DNA from: Ciona intestinalis
Taxonomy: Eukaryota; Chordata; Ascidiacea; Phlebobranchia; Cionidae
Direction: 5' to 3'
NCBI RefSeq assembly: GCF_000224145.3
Contig: NC_020177.2
Location: forward strand, 4,437,713-4,501,712
Length of the DNA: 64,000 nucleotides
Shown: positions 38,874-52,606 of the stretch, one piece after another
Layout of the letters: each line of letters opens with the position of its first letter
Numbering within the stretch: position 1 is the first letter of the stretch
Made by a program: the position numbers and the translations under genes
Notes under the pieces: model-generated
Told to the model about the DNA's origin: nothing
Databases searched by the model: none
Seen by the model: the letters and a program-made list of their open reading frames with translations, nothing else

Positions 38874-40297
38874 GACGACGCGATTTGCCAACACGTCAAT
38901 AGACTTAACATCCAATTTAAATAAACGAATAGCGCGTGTGGTCAGTTATTTAACCTCAACAGTTTGCGGGCAAATTGGACATAATTGACTTCATACAAAT
39001 GAATCGTTACTCGGCCAATGCGTGTGGATTTTAACGAAGCTATCTTGATCGCGGTTTTAAATTGTAGCAGCGTGAGTGGAGCTCGCACCGGAACTCATAT
39101 ACAATTTAAATGTTGTTCTTTGCACGTACCTCTTTCTTCCTTTATCGCCAAGATTAAACGTAGTTTTTAACCTGTTTTGGGCAAATGCACACGATAACCT
39201 CGATTCATAGATTACCTAAACTCCTAAATCGTTAGGAAAAGAATTGAGATTGTTCTGTTATTATTATCGTAATAATCAATATATTACAATATCTATATTT
39301 GAAAATCGTGTACTCTTATTTCGGTAAAAAGTTTTTTTAACCATGCATTATATCTTAAGTTTGCTAATCTTACGCTAATTTGTACACTGATAATGTAAAT
39401 TGTAAAGCAAAGAAAATGTAACTATTTTTGACTGTATTATTCACAATTGTTTCATAAGAAATAGCACTGACTTTCAGCGCAACTGTAAAAACTTGATACA
39501 GAAAGATGAGTGTCAGGTTTTTGATGACCACGACACAAAAAAGTTGTTTTCATTGTAAACAATACACTGTAAGATGGAACGTTTTTAACAAATGACATCA
39601 TAAACCAAAGAATGGGGTGTTGGATTTTTGGTTCTGCAGTCATACTGAAGATTTTTGGTTCTGCAGTCATACTGAAGTGAGGTTCTTAAGCATGTATAGC
39701 AGTGATGACGTCACTAAATATTGCAGTGACAAGCATGGGCGCCAAACCTGGGGTGGCAAGTTAGGCACGCCTATTCTATACTGTATTAATCAGTAACCAC
39801 CAGAACCAAATTCGTTTTTTCTATACTGTAGTAAACATTTAACCCAAATTTGTTCGACAGAAATTGTGCGTCTATCTTGGTATAGCCAGCATTTTACAAA
39901 GTTTGGCGCCTATGGCAACAAGTGATAACTGAATGAAGGTCGTCAAGTGGTATTGTCCAGATACCGGCGTGCGTATAATGTCACTTCTTCATTCGCCATT
40001 GGGGGTGTGTCCTTTATACACATAATAAAGATTTAAATATTCGGTATTTATAAACCATTAAATGAGGGTTGCATAATGATATGTATTGGTTAACAAGCAC
40101 AAACCATAAAATGGGTGTTAAACGCACAATTACAAATAGAGCAAAAGGCTTATAGGTTACAATGTAATGCAACTTAATTTACCCCTTCAACTACAATAAC
40201 AAATGTCAAATATATTTAACTATATTTAAGCATATGGTGTTAAACCTGATGTGAATAATATGCAAGCTAAATTATTTATTAATAATAAAATAATAAC

Positions 40298-40303
40298 TTT
40301 ATT
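40298..40303 (-). terminator. Polyadenylation signal of morc2
   Basis: AATAAA on the minus strand, about 50 bases past the predicted morc2 stop at 40355. A second copy lies at 40275-40280. Confidence 0.6.
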
Positions 40304-40354
40304 TATCTCTTCGGCTGCAGTAGCTTTTTAGTTGGAAGAAAATAATGGTGGTCA

Positions 40355-43300
40355 CTATACCTAGAAGACAAACAGGCCATTTATGTTTCATTATTATCAA
40401 GTTATTCTTCTAATAGAAATAAAAGTGTGCGTAAAGACACAACTTGTACAATGAGGGGATTGGGCTTAAAAGAGGATCAACCCAAAGATTGGGTTATAAT
40501 AAAAAATATGTATGTACGGTCAAAGGTGTGCAGCTATAAGAGCACAAAACTAGTCAATTATTTATATTACCTTATCAAACTTGGTAAGAAGTTCAAATAA
40601 AAGTTGCTGAGTGTCTGAAAGTTCTTGTTTGGCGCTGTCCGCTGCTGCCCTCTGCTGGTCAGCTTGTGTACGGAAGTTGCTCACTAAGCGGCGCAAGCCC
40701 TTTTCATAATGGTCAAAAAAGTCGTCCTGTTTCATAATTTTGTTAATTATGAATTACCACAAATTAAGTGAAAAAAAATTGACATTGGGTTCACTCACCA
40801 ATAATGTCTGTGTTAAGAAAATCAAAATTACATTCAGGGCTTCCCAGACTTTTTGCCGGCAACCCTTTTTAATCTTTTAAAATTTACCCCTCTCAAAATA
40901 TTATAATATATACAGAACATTGTGTAAAATTAGTATACTTGCGACGACCCCTAAATTACGTTACTACAGACCTCCAGTTTGGAATTCCTTTTTTCACCAA
41001 AACAGTAACTTACCATGGGAAAATCAACTAATTCCTTTAAAGTGAGGTTGTTTATTTGCTCCTTGGGCATCTTCCATTGTGGGGGAAGAAAGTACCTTAA
41101 ACAGGTTCTGTGGAAAATAGGAAATTTATATGATAACTAAGATAGTAAATTAATTGTTCACTACAGATCATGCGTAAGGGGAAAAGTAAACGTTTTGATA
41201 GAAGTCATCAATAAAATGCGAATTGCTCTGTAGGGTAATCCAACTCTTGTCTAGTATACATATGTAGCACAAGGAATAACAAACACCTAATATTATTTAA
41301 TGGCAGATGAATAAAAAAATCACATTAGTTTGGGCCTGGGTATGCCTTTCTATGGGACCTATTCCACATAGAATGACATACCTAATTCATTTTTTATCAT
41401 TAAAACATAATTATGTGCCAAAAACATAGATTTTCTGTACAGTCTCAACATTAAAAAGTTGTATCTTACAAATGTCACCCATGTTTGTATACAAATATCA
41501 TTAGTTTTAAGCTTAAATCAACCTTAGTTTTCCTAGAGCATTTTCTTGAAGTTCAGCAGTTTTCAAATCAACTTTAATGGAAGAGGAAGATGGTTCACCT
41601 CCTGCGTTAATTATATTACAAATAAATAAAGTTAACCAATCAATATGAATGTAAAACTTGTTTACTCATCTGTCATTCCGACCCATTAATTAGAGTGATT
41701 ACCAGTAATAAACATTATGCTAATTTTACTGCTTCTGAATCCCATGTAACCCCCCATAACCAAACCTTACCCACACAGTACAACCTATTTCCCGATGACT
41801 ACGGTATTGTCATACCTTCACCTTACTCCTTAAATCAACATTTCACTGACTAGCCCACAACAAGTAAACCCTAAATAAACACCATCCTACTCCACACCAA
41901 ATAAACAACACCTCACCCCATATCTTACCAGGCATGCTGTTCCTCCTTTGCTTAACAGGCGAGGCAGATGAATTACCGTTTGTCACCAACTCTGAATTTG
42001 TAACGAACCTCAGATCCTCCGTTCCGTGCTCTACCCACTTGTCGAAACGATCCTGGTATAATATTTCTATGTTTTAGAATATAATATCTCCGGTCCTGTA
42101 CCATAGTTGAGTGGTTAAACACTTGGTTTAATGCTCAAATTGATAATATTAACAGCTGACAATACTGATTGTCTTTGGACACTTATTAGACAATGCTGCT
42201 ACCTAGTGGTCAGTATTGGATTGCAGCACAGTGGCAGAGAAATGAACCATCTCTGGCAAAATACACCCAGTTTGGGAGGACTCGCTATATAACATTCTGA
42301 AATTACATCCAGTTTGAGTATTTACACCGAGTAGTTAAATTCACCCAGTTTCCCGAAATCCTCCGCTATATAACATCTCTATGTAAAAGTTAATCACCTG
42401 TGGATGTTGATCGAACTTGACTTTAAACCTGGTCGGTTGACCTGGAGTAACCTTTGAAAGAATAATTCGTCCGGCTCGCCACTTCCCACCAATGTTTAAT
42501 TCAACCATTTTTCCTATGTGTGTCGATGCTGTGGATTGCATGTAAGCTTACAAAACGCTAAAGGGGGTATTGGGGGCCTTAGGGCCATAAACCAACTCTG
42601 GCCTAATTTCACTTGTGTGGAAACAGAATATCCATATTATAATTTAACGACTCTTGTTGCCATGCAAGAACCAATATAATTTACTTATATTTAAAATAAA
42701 GTTAAGACTTACATTTTAAAGACTCGTCATCACTGTCATCTGAAACCTCCTGCAAATAACACATTGTAAAAATACAGAAAAAGACCAAGTTCAAATTGGT
42801 TCAGAATAATCATGATTCGAAGTTTAGTCGCATATACCCACCGGCACACCTGGTGGTAGAAATTACCTCTATTCTTGATTTCTTTTTCGGAATAACAAAA
42901 TTTGAGTTTCTCATCGGAGTATATGTCGCTGTCTTCTTTGCAACAGTTTTACGATCCTCTACCGGCCTCCGCTGGTTAAAAATTGACAAAATTAAGTTTT
43001 TAGATAAAACTCTATTACCACATGGAAACAATCGCCTACAAAGTGACATACGTGGTAACTCATAAGCAGCCACGAGGTGTATAAAACAGAGCACACATGC
43101 TAGAATGATTGACCTTGCCCCACCACGTACAGACAAAAATAACACTAATGGCTTAACGTGTGTTTCTTAACTGTTCAGGCTATTCTAATCAGAATGATAA
43201 TTGGCAATCAATTTTTTAAAGTTAAGATTTTATTACAAAAAGAGAACATCACCCACAAAGTTACATATAGGGTAACTTGTACCTTGTGAGAACGAAAAAG

Positions 43301-46300
43301 TTATAAATTATATTTTTCAAACAGCTTTGTACTTAGGGGTTGGACTAACAAACACTGTTACAACCTATACCAGTTGAAAAAATGTTTTTTTACTAATTTT
43401 TTTAAATACTTTTAAAACCAACCTTAAACCCAACACTTGTGGAACTCATGCGTGAATCTTGCGTAAGGTGGGGTCGGGTGGGTGAATATAACTCGTCCCC
43501 GTCTGATATACCACCACCAGAGGAGCTAGAGGACACCCTTCGCCTACGAGGTTCGCTGTGTAATTTATTGTAAGCATCTCGACTACTCGTTACAGGCTGC
43601 AGTTTCTGAATAAGAAAGATATTAACTTTAAGTTGTGGCTTGTGACGTGAATACAGTTTCATTCTATTTTCTCGTTCCATTTGGTGGTTAACAAAGAACA
43701 TTCATTAAATTATAAAACCGTATTCTAACGACTCCCATAGACCGTTAGTAATTGTTAAAAACATGATCAGAATATTTGAATGTTATGTGCTAAAGGTGTC
43801 CCAGTTCCCCCTACCCTACTATGTATGATTTTAGGACTTAAACAATCAAACTCACAGAAACTTTGTCTAACTCTCGTTGCACTTTCTCCATTTTTTCTTC
43901 CAGATCGTTTCGTTTCTGTTCTGTAGACTTGGTGTCTTTATGGAACTCCCCTGTGGGAACCTGGGAAACTTCTTCGGGGCATTGGCATCGGTTATGTTGG
44001 GTGTCAGGGTTCATAGAACATATCCAATTATCGGGAGGATCTCGACCCACCATGTGTTTTTGAAAGGGTAAGGTTCGCCATTTTAAACAACCATCTGAAA
44101 CAAGGAGGTTTATGGTTTAGTGGGATGATATGAAGCAGCGGTTCCTTATTTTCGTGGCCCTATAAAAATCGAAAAAATGCAAAAACCAAACCAATGAAAG
44201 CCTTATAATCGAATTACAATCATTGCTGTAATGCTGTACATTGCGAACCCCCTCAAACTGATGTACGGGCCCCAGCCGTTGTTAAAGAGTAATTAAATTA
44301 GTCTTTTTGACATTTAATCTTAGTAAATACAGCTAAACTTATGGTTTCTTATATAGGAAGTAAAAGCTGTATGAGAGTTTTATATTGAAATATAACTTTT
44401 GTACAATCAGTGTAATGAACGTATTCACTTAAAGCTAACTTGCGAACAGGATATCTAACAGTTTGAAAGGAAATCTAACCTTGATGTATTAGTTGTACCA
44501 AGAAGTTAAACATCTGCTGTGAAATGTACAGAGGCAAGACATTGAGAGGATAATTTAGCTTGTATAGAAATGAAGGTATATTCTACATGGGTGAGATCCT
44601 ATAATGTGGCATGACATGGGTTTTGTGATTTAGGCAAGAGGTGACCTAGTACTTGATACACAGGGTGCTAGAACCCATTTTCGGGGACACTGGGTTGGAG
44701 TAATGTCGATTAAGTATCTTGCCCAAAATGACATGCGCATCAGTGCATCAAGTGTCTACTCAGTATCCTGTTGTTACAATGCCAGTCCCTAACCATTTAG
44801 CCCGTAACACTGAACACAATAAGACTTACCGCATTGGATAACTTTAGGAATATGCATGACTCTCGCACGTTCATATTTTGGGTCATTTGAAGGAGAATCC
44901 GTCCAGCTATCGGATAAATAACCAAATCCTTCCCAAAAACTCATGACTCCCCTGCCCGAAGCTACTTTCGAATCTTTCCAATAACATTGTAAGTGATCGC
45001 CTGGTGAAAAGTTAAAAACAAAAAGTTAAACTAAAACAAAAAGTTAAACTAAAACAAAAAGTTAAACTAAAAGCAAAAAAGTTAAACCATATTCAACTTG
45101 AAGATATATTTTGTAAAATCACTGTTGTTTTGCTGTAATTTCTGTGTTTTTTTATTTTAAATTTTTAAATAAAAACGTTTGTGTAAAGACAATTATGTCA
45201 TATATACATGAGTTGTAATGTTGATTTTGGGGTAAAAAACTTACCCATTGCTTTGAGAAGGTGTCTATATTCCTTGTTGTCAGCAAAATGTTGTTTGTTA
45301 TGTGTTGGTTCCAGGACTAGATACGGAACGTTTACAACTCCTATTATACCAGCACAGTTCCTGTAATGAGAAAACTATAAAGTTTTGGAAAGAATTAAGT
45401 TGATGTTTCTTTTTACATTTAAATTCATTCCTAATTAAAAATAGTAATTCGAAATTGGCTAAAACATCATAAAACATTTACAGATTTTGCAATTTTAAAA
45501 ACTAAAAAAAATAAGAATAATTTAAAATTAACAAAACATTCAAAAGCTAAACTATAAGCAAACAAATGAACTTACACCCCTCCATTAATTTGAGGTCCCA
45601 CTCTCTCATACATTCGAATCAACCTGCTGCAGTTATAAATAAACATCCCGTAATATTTGCGATGCTCTACGTTGAAACCAAACACAAAATCCAGCGTTTT
45701 CCGGTCCTTGAGCGCTCTAGAATAAAACAAAAAGAGTCAACATGTCTATGTATTTTAACTTGAATCTGTCTATTTCAATTTGTACTTCGTAGTTTGTACC
45801 ATCATTGTTCCAAAATTTTTATAATAACTTTTCAAACAATTTATTATTTTGTACACCTATGGTCATGCCCTTACACTAAAGAGATATACAGTGTTGGGCT
45901 TAGACAAATGAAACTGTATGTTCAAAATATTGATATTTGTGAGAGTCTTAAACAATTCGGTTTCCTATATTTAACAACTATATCTTTTTGTGTTACAGTT
46001 CCAATGCAAAGACATCCTGTGACCACTACTAATTATATTACAAAAATATTGACAAATATATTCAAATCTTACTTTCGTTTAAAACTTGCAACATCCCTCT
46101 TAGAGGAGGCGAGTTTCCTACATCCGGATGCTTTCTCCTGCGCGATCCGGAGCACAACAAGATCTTCTTTCTTCGGTTTCGCTTTCAAACTCATTTTCCT
46201 TTCAAGATCACGACTGCTGCTCTCCGCTTCCCTGGCTTTCTCTTCAGCTGTTGGAAAAATATCTTAATGAGTAAAAAAATGTTGGGCAACATAGGGGCCA

Positions 46301-49300
46301 ATGCTTGACTAGTTAGGCAGGTTTACCCCAACATTTTCTGCAATGAATTAATCTGTGAACATTACAGACGATATGGCGTGAAATTTGTTCTACAGCATTG
46401 TGTGTTTAACAATTACTGCTTTGCCTGCGACACTTAACGTATATTGTTCCCAACCCAGTGGTTACTAATAGTTTTGTAGCACCCTGGGTATCATGCTAAT
46501 TGGCCAAAGCTTAAACCTTAGGTCCCATGTCGTCCACATACAACAGAAACTCATTAAAGATCCCACCTATCCTATATTCTCGCTCAGCCTTTGAAACTTC
46601 TTCTTCTGATCGCTTTTTAAACCTCGTTGAAGAGAATTTGTACATTCTGTCAAATAAACATTATTTACTTTGTAATAATGTAAGAAAGTAAAAAATAAAT
46701 ACATTTATAGAAATGTGTTGGTTACCACACACATATAGAAAACAATTGACGACTTAAAATATTTCAAATCTAATATTTAAGTTTTAGTGTAAGCTTTTTT
46801 TATGTTATAGATAGAAAAATTTCCAAACTTTCATATTATATACCATAGTACACACTACGAGATACAGGCCAACTGTGACCTGAATTCCAGTTTTCATGGC
46901 AGCAAAAAGAATAAGTTCAAAAAACTCAGAAATCTAGGCAGGCCAACATGAGTTTTTTGAAACTATTCTTTTTGTAATTACCTCACCATACACTGTATAG
47001 TCTGTATATATACAGAATTACTTATTAAGGTAACAGGTATTGGGCCAACTGTGGTCTAAACCCATGGCCATGACATGCCTCACTGTATAACCTCACCCAT
47101 GTAGAATAGCATAATACATACTTAGGTTTATAAAGTGTGCATGCGAGTCGTTTCGTTCGAATTTTCTTCCCTTGAACATAAACCTTCATACGAGGGTCTA
47201 GGTACAAGATGGCCGCATATGACTTGAATGAAACTCGCTCTGGCCAATTACTGGGGAATAAAAACAAAGATTAAAAGTGGGTGGATAGTTTAATCATGTA
47301 TATTATTAATGAGATAGAAAGATTATTTGAACTTAAATGAAATTCCATATATTATAGTACATATAGTAGAAGAGATTTGAAGACATTTTTTAATTTTAAC
47401 AAAGTATTTTTATTATTTCATTTATTTTTAATTTTAACAGATACCCAAGAAATTTAACAGAGCTTTAAGTTTTAACGCAAACTGTTTTTATTGTTACTTC
47501 TGCCACTGTACATAAATATACACTTTTTTGGCTTCTCTGGTATCATAACGTTTCGTTGGCATTACCACAGAGCCCACAAAAATATTAATATTATTATACA
47601 ATAAAAACTTCCATACCTATCATCATCTGGATCCATTTCTGCCATTCTTATATCGGTTGGATCGGTCGTTACGTTTAACTCTGGTTCACCAGAATCAAGA
47701 AGCTTCAAGTTATAAATCACTACCAATGTACCTGTTTATTGGGAGGGTGTGACGTGAGGGTTTTAGGGGTAAAATGTAATGGGTTTAAACAAGGAGTGAA
47801 GGGGCAGGGGTTCTGAACCAGGCGTCATAACATTTGAACTGAAGGAGTTTTAAACAGTTAGGGCTTTAAACTAGGTAAAAGGGTCAAGAATCTTTTCAGC
47901 TCCAATGTCACACTTATTTTACTTTTTTTAGATGATATGTCACCCCAGGGTTAGGTCTATGCTCACCAGTTTGATCTTTAATATTATCAAATTGCTTCAA
48001 AACTTCGTGTTCGCTTCGAAATGGTGAATATTTCATGATTAGGTTGATTTCCATTTCATACTAAGAAATAAAAAAAATCAAATTAAACTGTATTTTCTTG
48101 TAAGAACTAGATTCAAAGTGGAAATATCGGTCTCAATTTCCTTAAACTGTTTAAAAATGTGTTACTAGTTTTTAATTTTAAATAAAGTATTGCACAAATT
48201 AATTAAAAACGGTATTGTTTAAGCTCACTGTACAAGGTTTAAAACACCCACTAACAAACTTAAGATTGCTATAGATTTCTTAAGGACAGGGTATGAATAT
48301 CAAATCAATAAATCAAATGGGTATACTAGAAGGATCAAAACAATACCCTTTCAATGCCCCCGTTTTGCATGATTGGTTTTCGCGTGTCACAATCCCACAC
48401 AGGTGTTGGCACGATGATGCTGTCAATGTTTTCATGATCATGAAATGTACGTGATAGCATGAGACACGTCAACTGTCGTCCTTGCTTGGAGAAGAGAATG
48501 AAATCATTTCCAATTCTCATTGAACCACTGAAAGGGAAAGATATGTAAATTACTGATGCATTCTATTCTATATGGGTAAGGTTTTACAACTAGGTATGCT
48601 AGGGGACCAATATTATATACCTTTTACTTCAATAAATGTTTCTATACACAGTAGCCTATATGGTGAAATTAAAATCTAAAAACTGAAACCACAAATTAGG
48701 TATTACCCACATAAGTGTTAAAGGGATAAGATATTACTAATTTAGATGCTATATATGGTATGATGAAACGGAGTTCAATTATAGATAAATTTCTTACGAT
48801 TTTAATCCGTTTCCATACTGTCCGATCATGTGATCACCAGCGTCACGCTTAAATGATTTACCAAACTGCACAATATTTGCAACATCAGTTGGGTCCATAC
48901 CTGGAACAAGGATTTGAAAGCAACAAATTACTTACTGGCTGTTAACTTTGCAACCAACTTTTATCATTACAACCATTTTAGACTAAATTTTCACTTATTA
49001 TGTATTTAAACAATATATACACAAACTCTGCATTTCACAAAGCAAGTTTTAAATATGAAGACTATATTGTGAGCAAGACACTTAGTGGACATTGCTCCTA
49101 CCCAGTGGTCACCAATGGGTTGTAGCACCCTAAATGTTAAGGTAATGGGCCAACTCTGGCCTAAATCTCAGGTCACACCACATGCAACACTACATGTCCT
49201 CACTCACATAGAAAAGAAACAGTGTAATAATACAAACTTATACCCACCCTCTCCATCGTCCAAGAAGTTTAACATATACCCTCCACGTAGATCAGGATTT

Positions 49301-49751
49301 GCAACCGAATACACATTGATTTTAGTGGCGGCTGCATCTCTTGCATTATCTACCAGTTCAGCTAACGCTCCAAATAAGAATTCATGGGTTGTTCTGAAAA
49401 ATAACAATCCTGTATTAAAGCCTATTCATACAATAAAGGGGTTTTAGGGGTCAGTGCACTTGTATAAGAAGAATTGCTAAATCTAAGGTTTTAAAATATG
49501 TTTGGGTTGTTCTGTTATATAAACATTTAAATATTATTTTCAAATGTCAGTTCCTTGAAGTTTAACATATTTGTGTAAATAGACTTTAATTTGATTATAT
49601 GCTTATAACATTTTTATATAAAACAGTTTTCAAAATTGCACCATGTGGTTTCGTTATACTGCAAATACACAATATGCAAAACTTACGAATTTGTATGCAG
49701 GTAGTTTTGTGTGAGGCCAGCTCTGGTTAGACTTGGATATAAATCTGACAT
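40355..49751 (-). CDS. morc2: MORC2 ATPase with CW-type zinc finger
   Basis: This nuclear GHKL-type ATPase functions in chromatin compaction and silencing in vertebrates. Exons: 49687-49751, 49248-49393, 48798-48900, 48347-48527, 47967-48060, 47617-47731, 47122-47250, 46567-46646, 46073-46247, 45576-45716, 45245-45360, 44830-45000, 43856-44094, 43423-43605, 42867-42971, 42713-42749, 42398-42528, 41929-42052, 41523-41601, 41014-41107, 40571-40726, 40355-40360. All are in frame, giving 889 residues against about 1030 in human. The ATP-binding N motif is [17 protein letters not shown] (Asn about 38), followed by LDDGEG and the [18 protein letters not shown] motif. Coiled coil 1 is in exons 8-9. 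The CW finger is [11 protein letters not shown]...NWICSMNPD (about 504-535). A chromodomain-like segment is in exons 17-18 ([24 protein letters not shown]). The C-terminal coiled coil is in exon 21. The Ser/Arg-rich linker is shorter than in human. The acceptor of exon 17 could alternatively be at 42546. Confidence 0.94.
43656..43822 (-). mobile_element. MITE-like element, left end truncated
   Basis: It starts inside the element (TTTCATTCTATTTTCTCGTT) and ends with CCCCTACCCTACTATG. It lies in the morc2 intron between exons 13 and 14. Confidence 0.8.
45010..45086. repeat. Short tandem repeat, 17-18-bp unit
   Basis: Four imperfect units of AAAACAAAAAGTTAAACT next to morc2 exon 12 (44830-45000). 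Confidence 0.85.
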
Positions 49752-50401
49752 ATTTGCAACTTCTATTTACTGATTTTGAACGAGTTTCTTTCTAGTTTAC
49801 AAGCGTTTCTTGTGTTGCACGAAAACAGCCAGAATTTACGCAAACAAACTGTCTATTCATCTTAAAACAACAATCAGGTATTAATAAACAAGCAATGCAT
49901 ACATTATAAGCTAATAAATAAACATTGTAAGGTCGATTTTATATAAGTAAGGTCCTGTTGACAAAATATAAGGAAAACACTGTTTTCCAACTCAAACCAA
50001 TATTTCATATTTCCAAAATGATAATTTTTCTATTTCATGCCCATTTACATGGATGTTTTGTATTGTGTAATAAATTTGGGGAGTATAAAACAAAAATAAG
50101 CGAGAATGACTTTCTTTCTTATATCAATATAAACAAAATCAAAGCTGAAATTATTTTCAAAACCAGTTCAATGTTATAACTTACAAAATACAGATTTTTG
50201 AAAGATTTTAAGCCGGGGAATGGCATGTTCGGACACACTGACAGTGCACAATGCGGTCATAGGCAAATTTGTCGGCTTTAGGACATGTGTCGTACACGAG
50301 GTGTCTTACGAGAGTTACGAATTAGAGAAGACTCAGTTCTCAGTCGTTTAAGGTCCGCACCAGTACTTCAGCGACTGTCAACCCTAACAATCTAATTCAC
50401 A
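49752..50401. other. Divergent intergenic region upstream of morc2
   Basis: This lies between the morc2 start and a possible plus-strand first exon at 50402. The part from about 50210 to 50400 is less AT-rich and looks like a leader for a plus-strand transcript. No repeat or clear promoter motif was seen. Confidence 0.4.
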
Positions 50402-50460
50402 ATGTCGCTGCGGAAGAAAATTAAGAACAACAACGACAAAGGAAATGTTTCCTTTGCCAG
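50402..50460 (+). CDS. Possible first coding exon of the ZU5 membrane protein
   Basis: An ATG in AATTCACAATGTCG opens 19 codons plus two bases (MSLRKKIKNNNDKGNVSFA) ending at CCAG|GTATTG. Joined to an acceptor at 52595-52596 (TTTAAACAG) it enters the ZU5 frame with no stop and adds about 23 residues before the Met at 52607. The match in phase has a one-in-three chance of being accidental, and I see no homology for the segment. Confidence 0.35.
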
Positions 50461-50925
50461 GTATTGTATCTAGTTAAAAAGAAAAGCGACAAATTTGGGA
50501 TCAGTTTCGTTTGACCGCATCGGTCAAGCAACGCCTTTTAAAAATACCCAAAAGATTTAGTTTGTTAATATCGAATTAAACTTGTACAGTCGCAATAAAG
50601 CTGTATCATTCCGGTAATTTTACAAAAGTCTCACACCTACAAATGCAGGCAACAGGGGGCCTATGGGAAACGACTATTGAGACCGACACACCCCTATATG
50701 GGTTATATTACGTACAATCTCGGACGTCATAATTACTGAAATCCCAATTCATATGCAAAGTTGTAACTTTACACCTTAGCCTATATTTCATATTCTTGAA
50801 TGGCAATAACTCTTTTGTTGTCTTTAAAAAGGCGCGCTCATATTTATCAGGTATGCGATTCATTGCAGCGAAAATAAATTTTGTCAGAGTTGTTAAATCG
50901 AGTCTAGTATAGATGTTCCCCATAT

Positions 50926-51091
50926 TGTAAAGGAGGGGAAGGCGAAAAATCTTTAGCACTTAATATCCAAATATCTTGATCGTGTTTTAAACAATTAACA
51001 GCGGTCTTTAGGAGTCGTGAGAATACGGTTTTATAATTCTTTGAATGTTCAAAGAATAAAAAGGTGTCCCATCTTCCCCACCCTAATATAT
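50926..51091 (+). mobile_element. MITE-like element with internal deletion
   Basis: The left end is degraded (GTAAAGGAGGGGAAGGCG). The interior is clear (TTTAGCACTTAATATCC). About 30 bp is missing between TTTGAATGTTC and AAAAAGGTGTCCC. It ends CTTCCCCACCCTAATATA. Confidence 0.75.
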
Positions 51092-52094
51092 AGTCTGTTG
51101 CAAATTAAGTGACTAAAATATATGTGTCGTGTTATCATATGGTAAAATCAAAACTTCCTATGAAAGTAACCATATACAGTAACGACGACCTTCCTTCAAT
51201 AAGGACTGTATAGCTATGGTGGACTGTTTGCCTTTTTACCGCGGTCGCAAACATTGACGTATATTATATTAAACTTGTATTTATAAATATAGGTCTTGCT
51301 GAAATTAAAATTAAATTTAATATGGGCGTGCCCATTGTGGCGCAGGTGTTTTGAAAACTATACCCGTGTCTTAACAATTGTTTTGATTGTCATGTCGATT
51401 CAAAGCATCGCCTTATATGTACAAAACTGTGCAGATACGTTACTTGCGTCAGTTAACCCGGGAAAGCACCTGATGGGTCGCACGCGAAGTAAATAAAGGG
51501 CTCATAATACTGTTTCGTGCGACTGCTCGATACATTCAAGCTCATAACCGTGACGGACGGAACTCCATCTGGCTGACTTTTGGGCTTCATTAATTGTGCA
51601 ATCGCATGAATAAAGCAGTCGAAAATACAGTACGTTATAACTGCTGTTCCAAGGCTAGAAATTGTTATCTCGTTACTTACGTGAAGCTTAAAAGTTTGGT
51701 TAATTTTGAGCTGTTATAAGTTTTTCTGCCAGATGTAGGTTATATCTTTGTTTACAGGCTTAACCATATAACGCTTAAATATTTCGCAAAACAAATTGTA
51801 TATTACACATCATCTAAGAGAGTACCGCGGTTTTTGCTTGGTTTATTTTTAGCGAGCTGAACAAGTAACGAAAAAGAGGAAGTTAATGATTAAGGTTGCG
51901 TGACTGGAGTTAGTCATACGATTCCGACAGCAACCGTCGCTGGCAAAACGTTCATTTCTCGCGGCCGTGTACAATGAGAATGTTTTGCAGAATTTTTGTT
52001 ACCTTGGAGTTTGTAGCTTCTTGTGTTCAAGTGCGAGTTGGTGTAGATAGTAGTTTTGTGGGCAGTAGATTTTTATGCAGCTGGAATTTTCATG

Positions 52095-52284
52095 TATAAG
52101 TAGGGTGGGGGAGATGGGACACCTTTTCGTTCTAATTTCTCGTCCCATTCGGCAGTAAACAAAGATTATTCAAAGAAATATAAAACCGTATCCTCACGAC
52201 TCCCATAGACCGTTGTTTAAAACATGATCAGAATATTTGGACATTATGTGCTAAAGGTGTCCCATCTTAACCCACGGTACTATA
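52095..52284 (-). mobile_element. MITE-like element, near full length
   Basis: TATAAGTAGGGTGGGGGAGA at the left and CCCACGGTACTATA at the right. It lies about 320 bp upstream of the ZU5 open reading frame. Confidence 0.82.
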
Positions 52285-52606
52285 TGTATGGTATAAGAAA
52301 AGTGTCCCGAGTTCCCGTTTTGAACAGCTTTGATTTATAAGATTACTAGCGGTTTATATATACTAAATATAATACTATAGTTAAATTTATAAACATAAAT
52401 TAATACAATTCTGCAGAAACTAACATTTTTGTTAAAATGCTGGAAGCCTATTGAAATACGATTTAGAAAAAAAGCTAAAAAGCTCTTTGTGCGGCTTTTA
52501 AGCAACTTTACTGTTTTGAGTTACAAAAATGTATTACTGCTGAAAACTGGTGGCGAAAATACTGATTTGCTTATTGTCCATCTGAAATTTAAACAGTCTC
52601 TACAAA

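Larger units (their letters stand above)
38051..40354. other. Intergenic region upstream of receptor gene
   Basis: This should hold the receptor promoter and the morc2 3' UTR. A possible leader exon on the minus strand, 38832-38873, has a good donor (GTAAGTATTAT) and could be 5' UTR or a short coding start. Two small direct duplications occur at 38393-38446 (27-bp unit) and about 39628-39680 (26-bp unit). I saw nothing else coding. Confidence 0.45.
50461..52606. other. Intron or upstream region of the ZU5 gene
   Basis: Apart from two MITE-like copies (50926-51091 and 52095-52284) I see nothing recognisable. A 66-codon plus-strand frame at 51296-51496 has no family resemblance and no support as an exon. 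Confidence 0.45.

Noticed and set aside
43863..44071. Two plus-strand frames of about 65 codons
   Set aside because: Antisense shadows of the morc2 CW zinc-finger exon.
45794..46267. Plus-strand open frame of 157 codons
   Set aside because: It overlaps morc2 exon 9 in antisense. The minus-strand reading matches MORC2 coiled-coil sequence and splices in frame.
51296..51496. Plus-strand frame of 66 codons with a hydrophobic segment
   Set aside because: No homology recognised, and no splice context linking it to the ZU5 gene.
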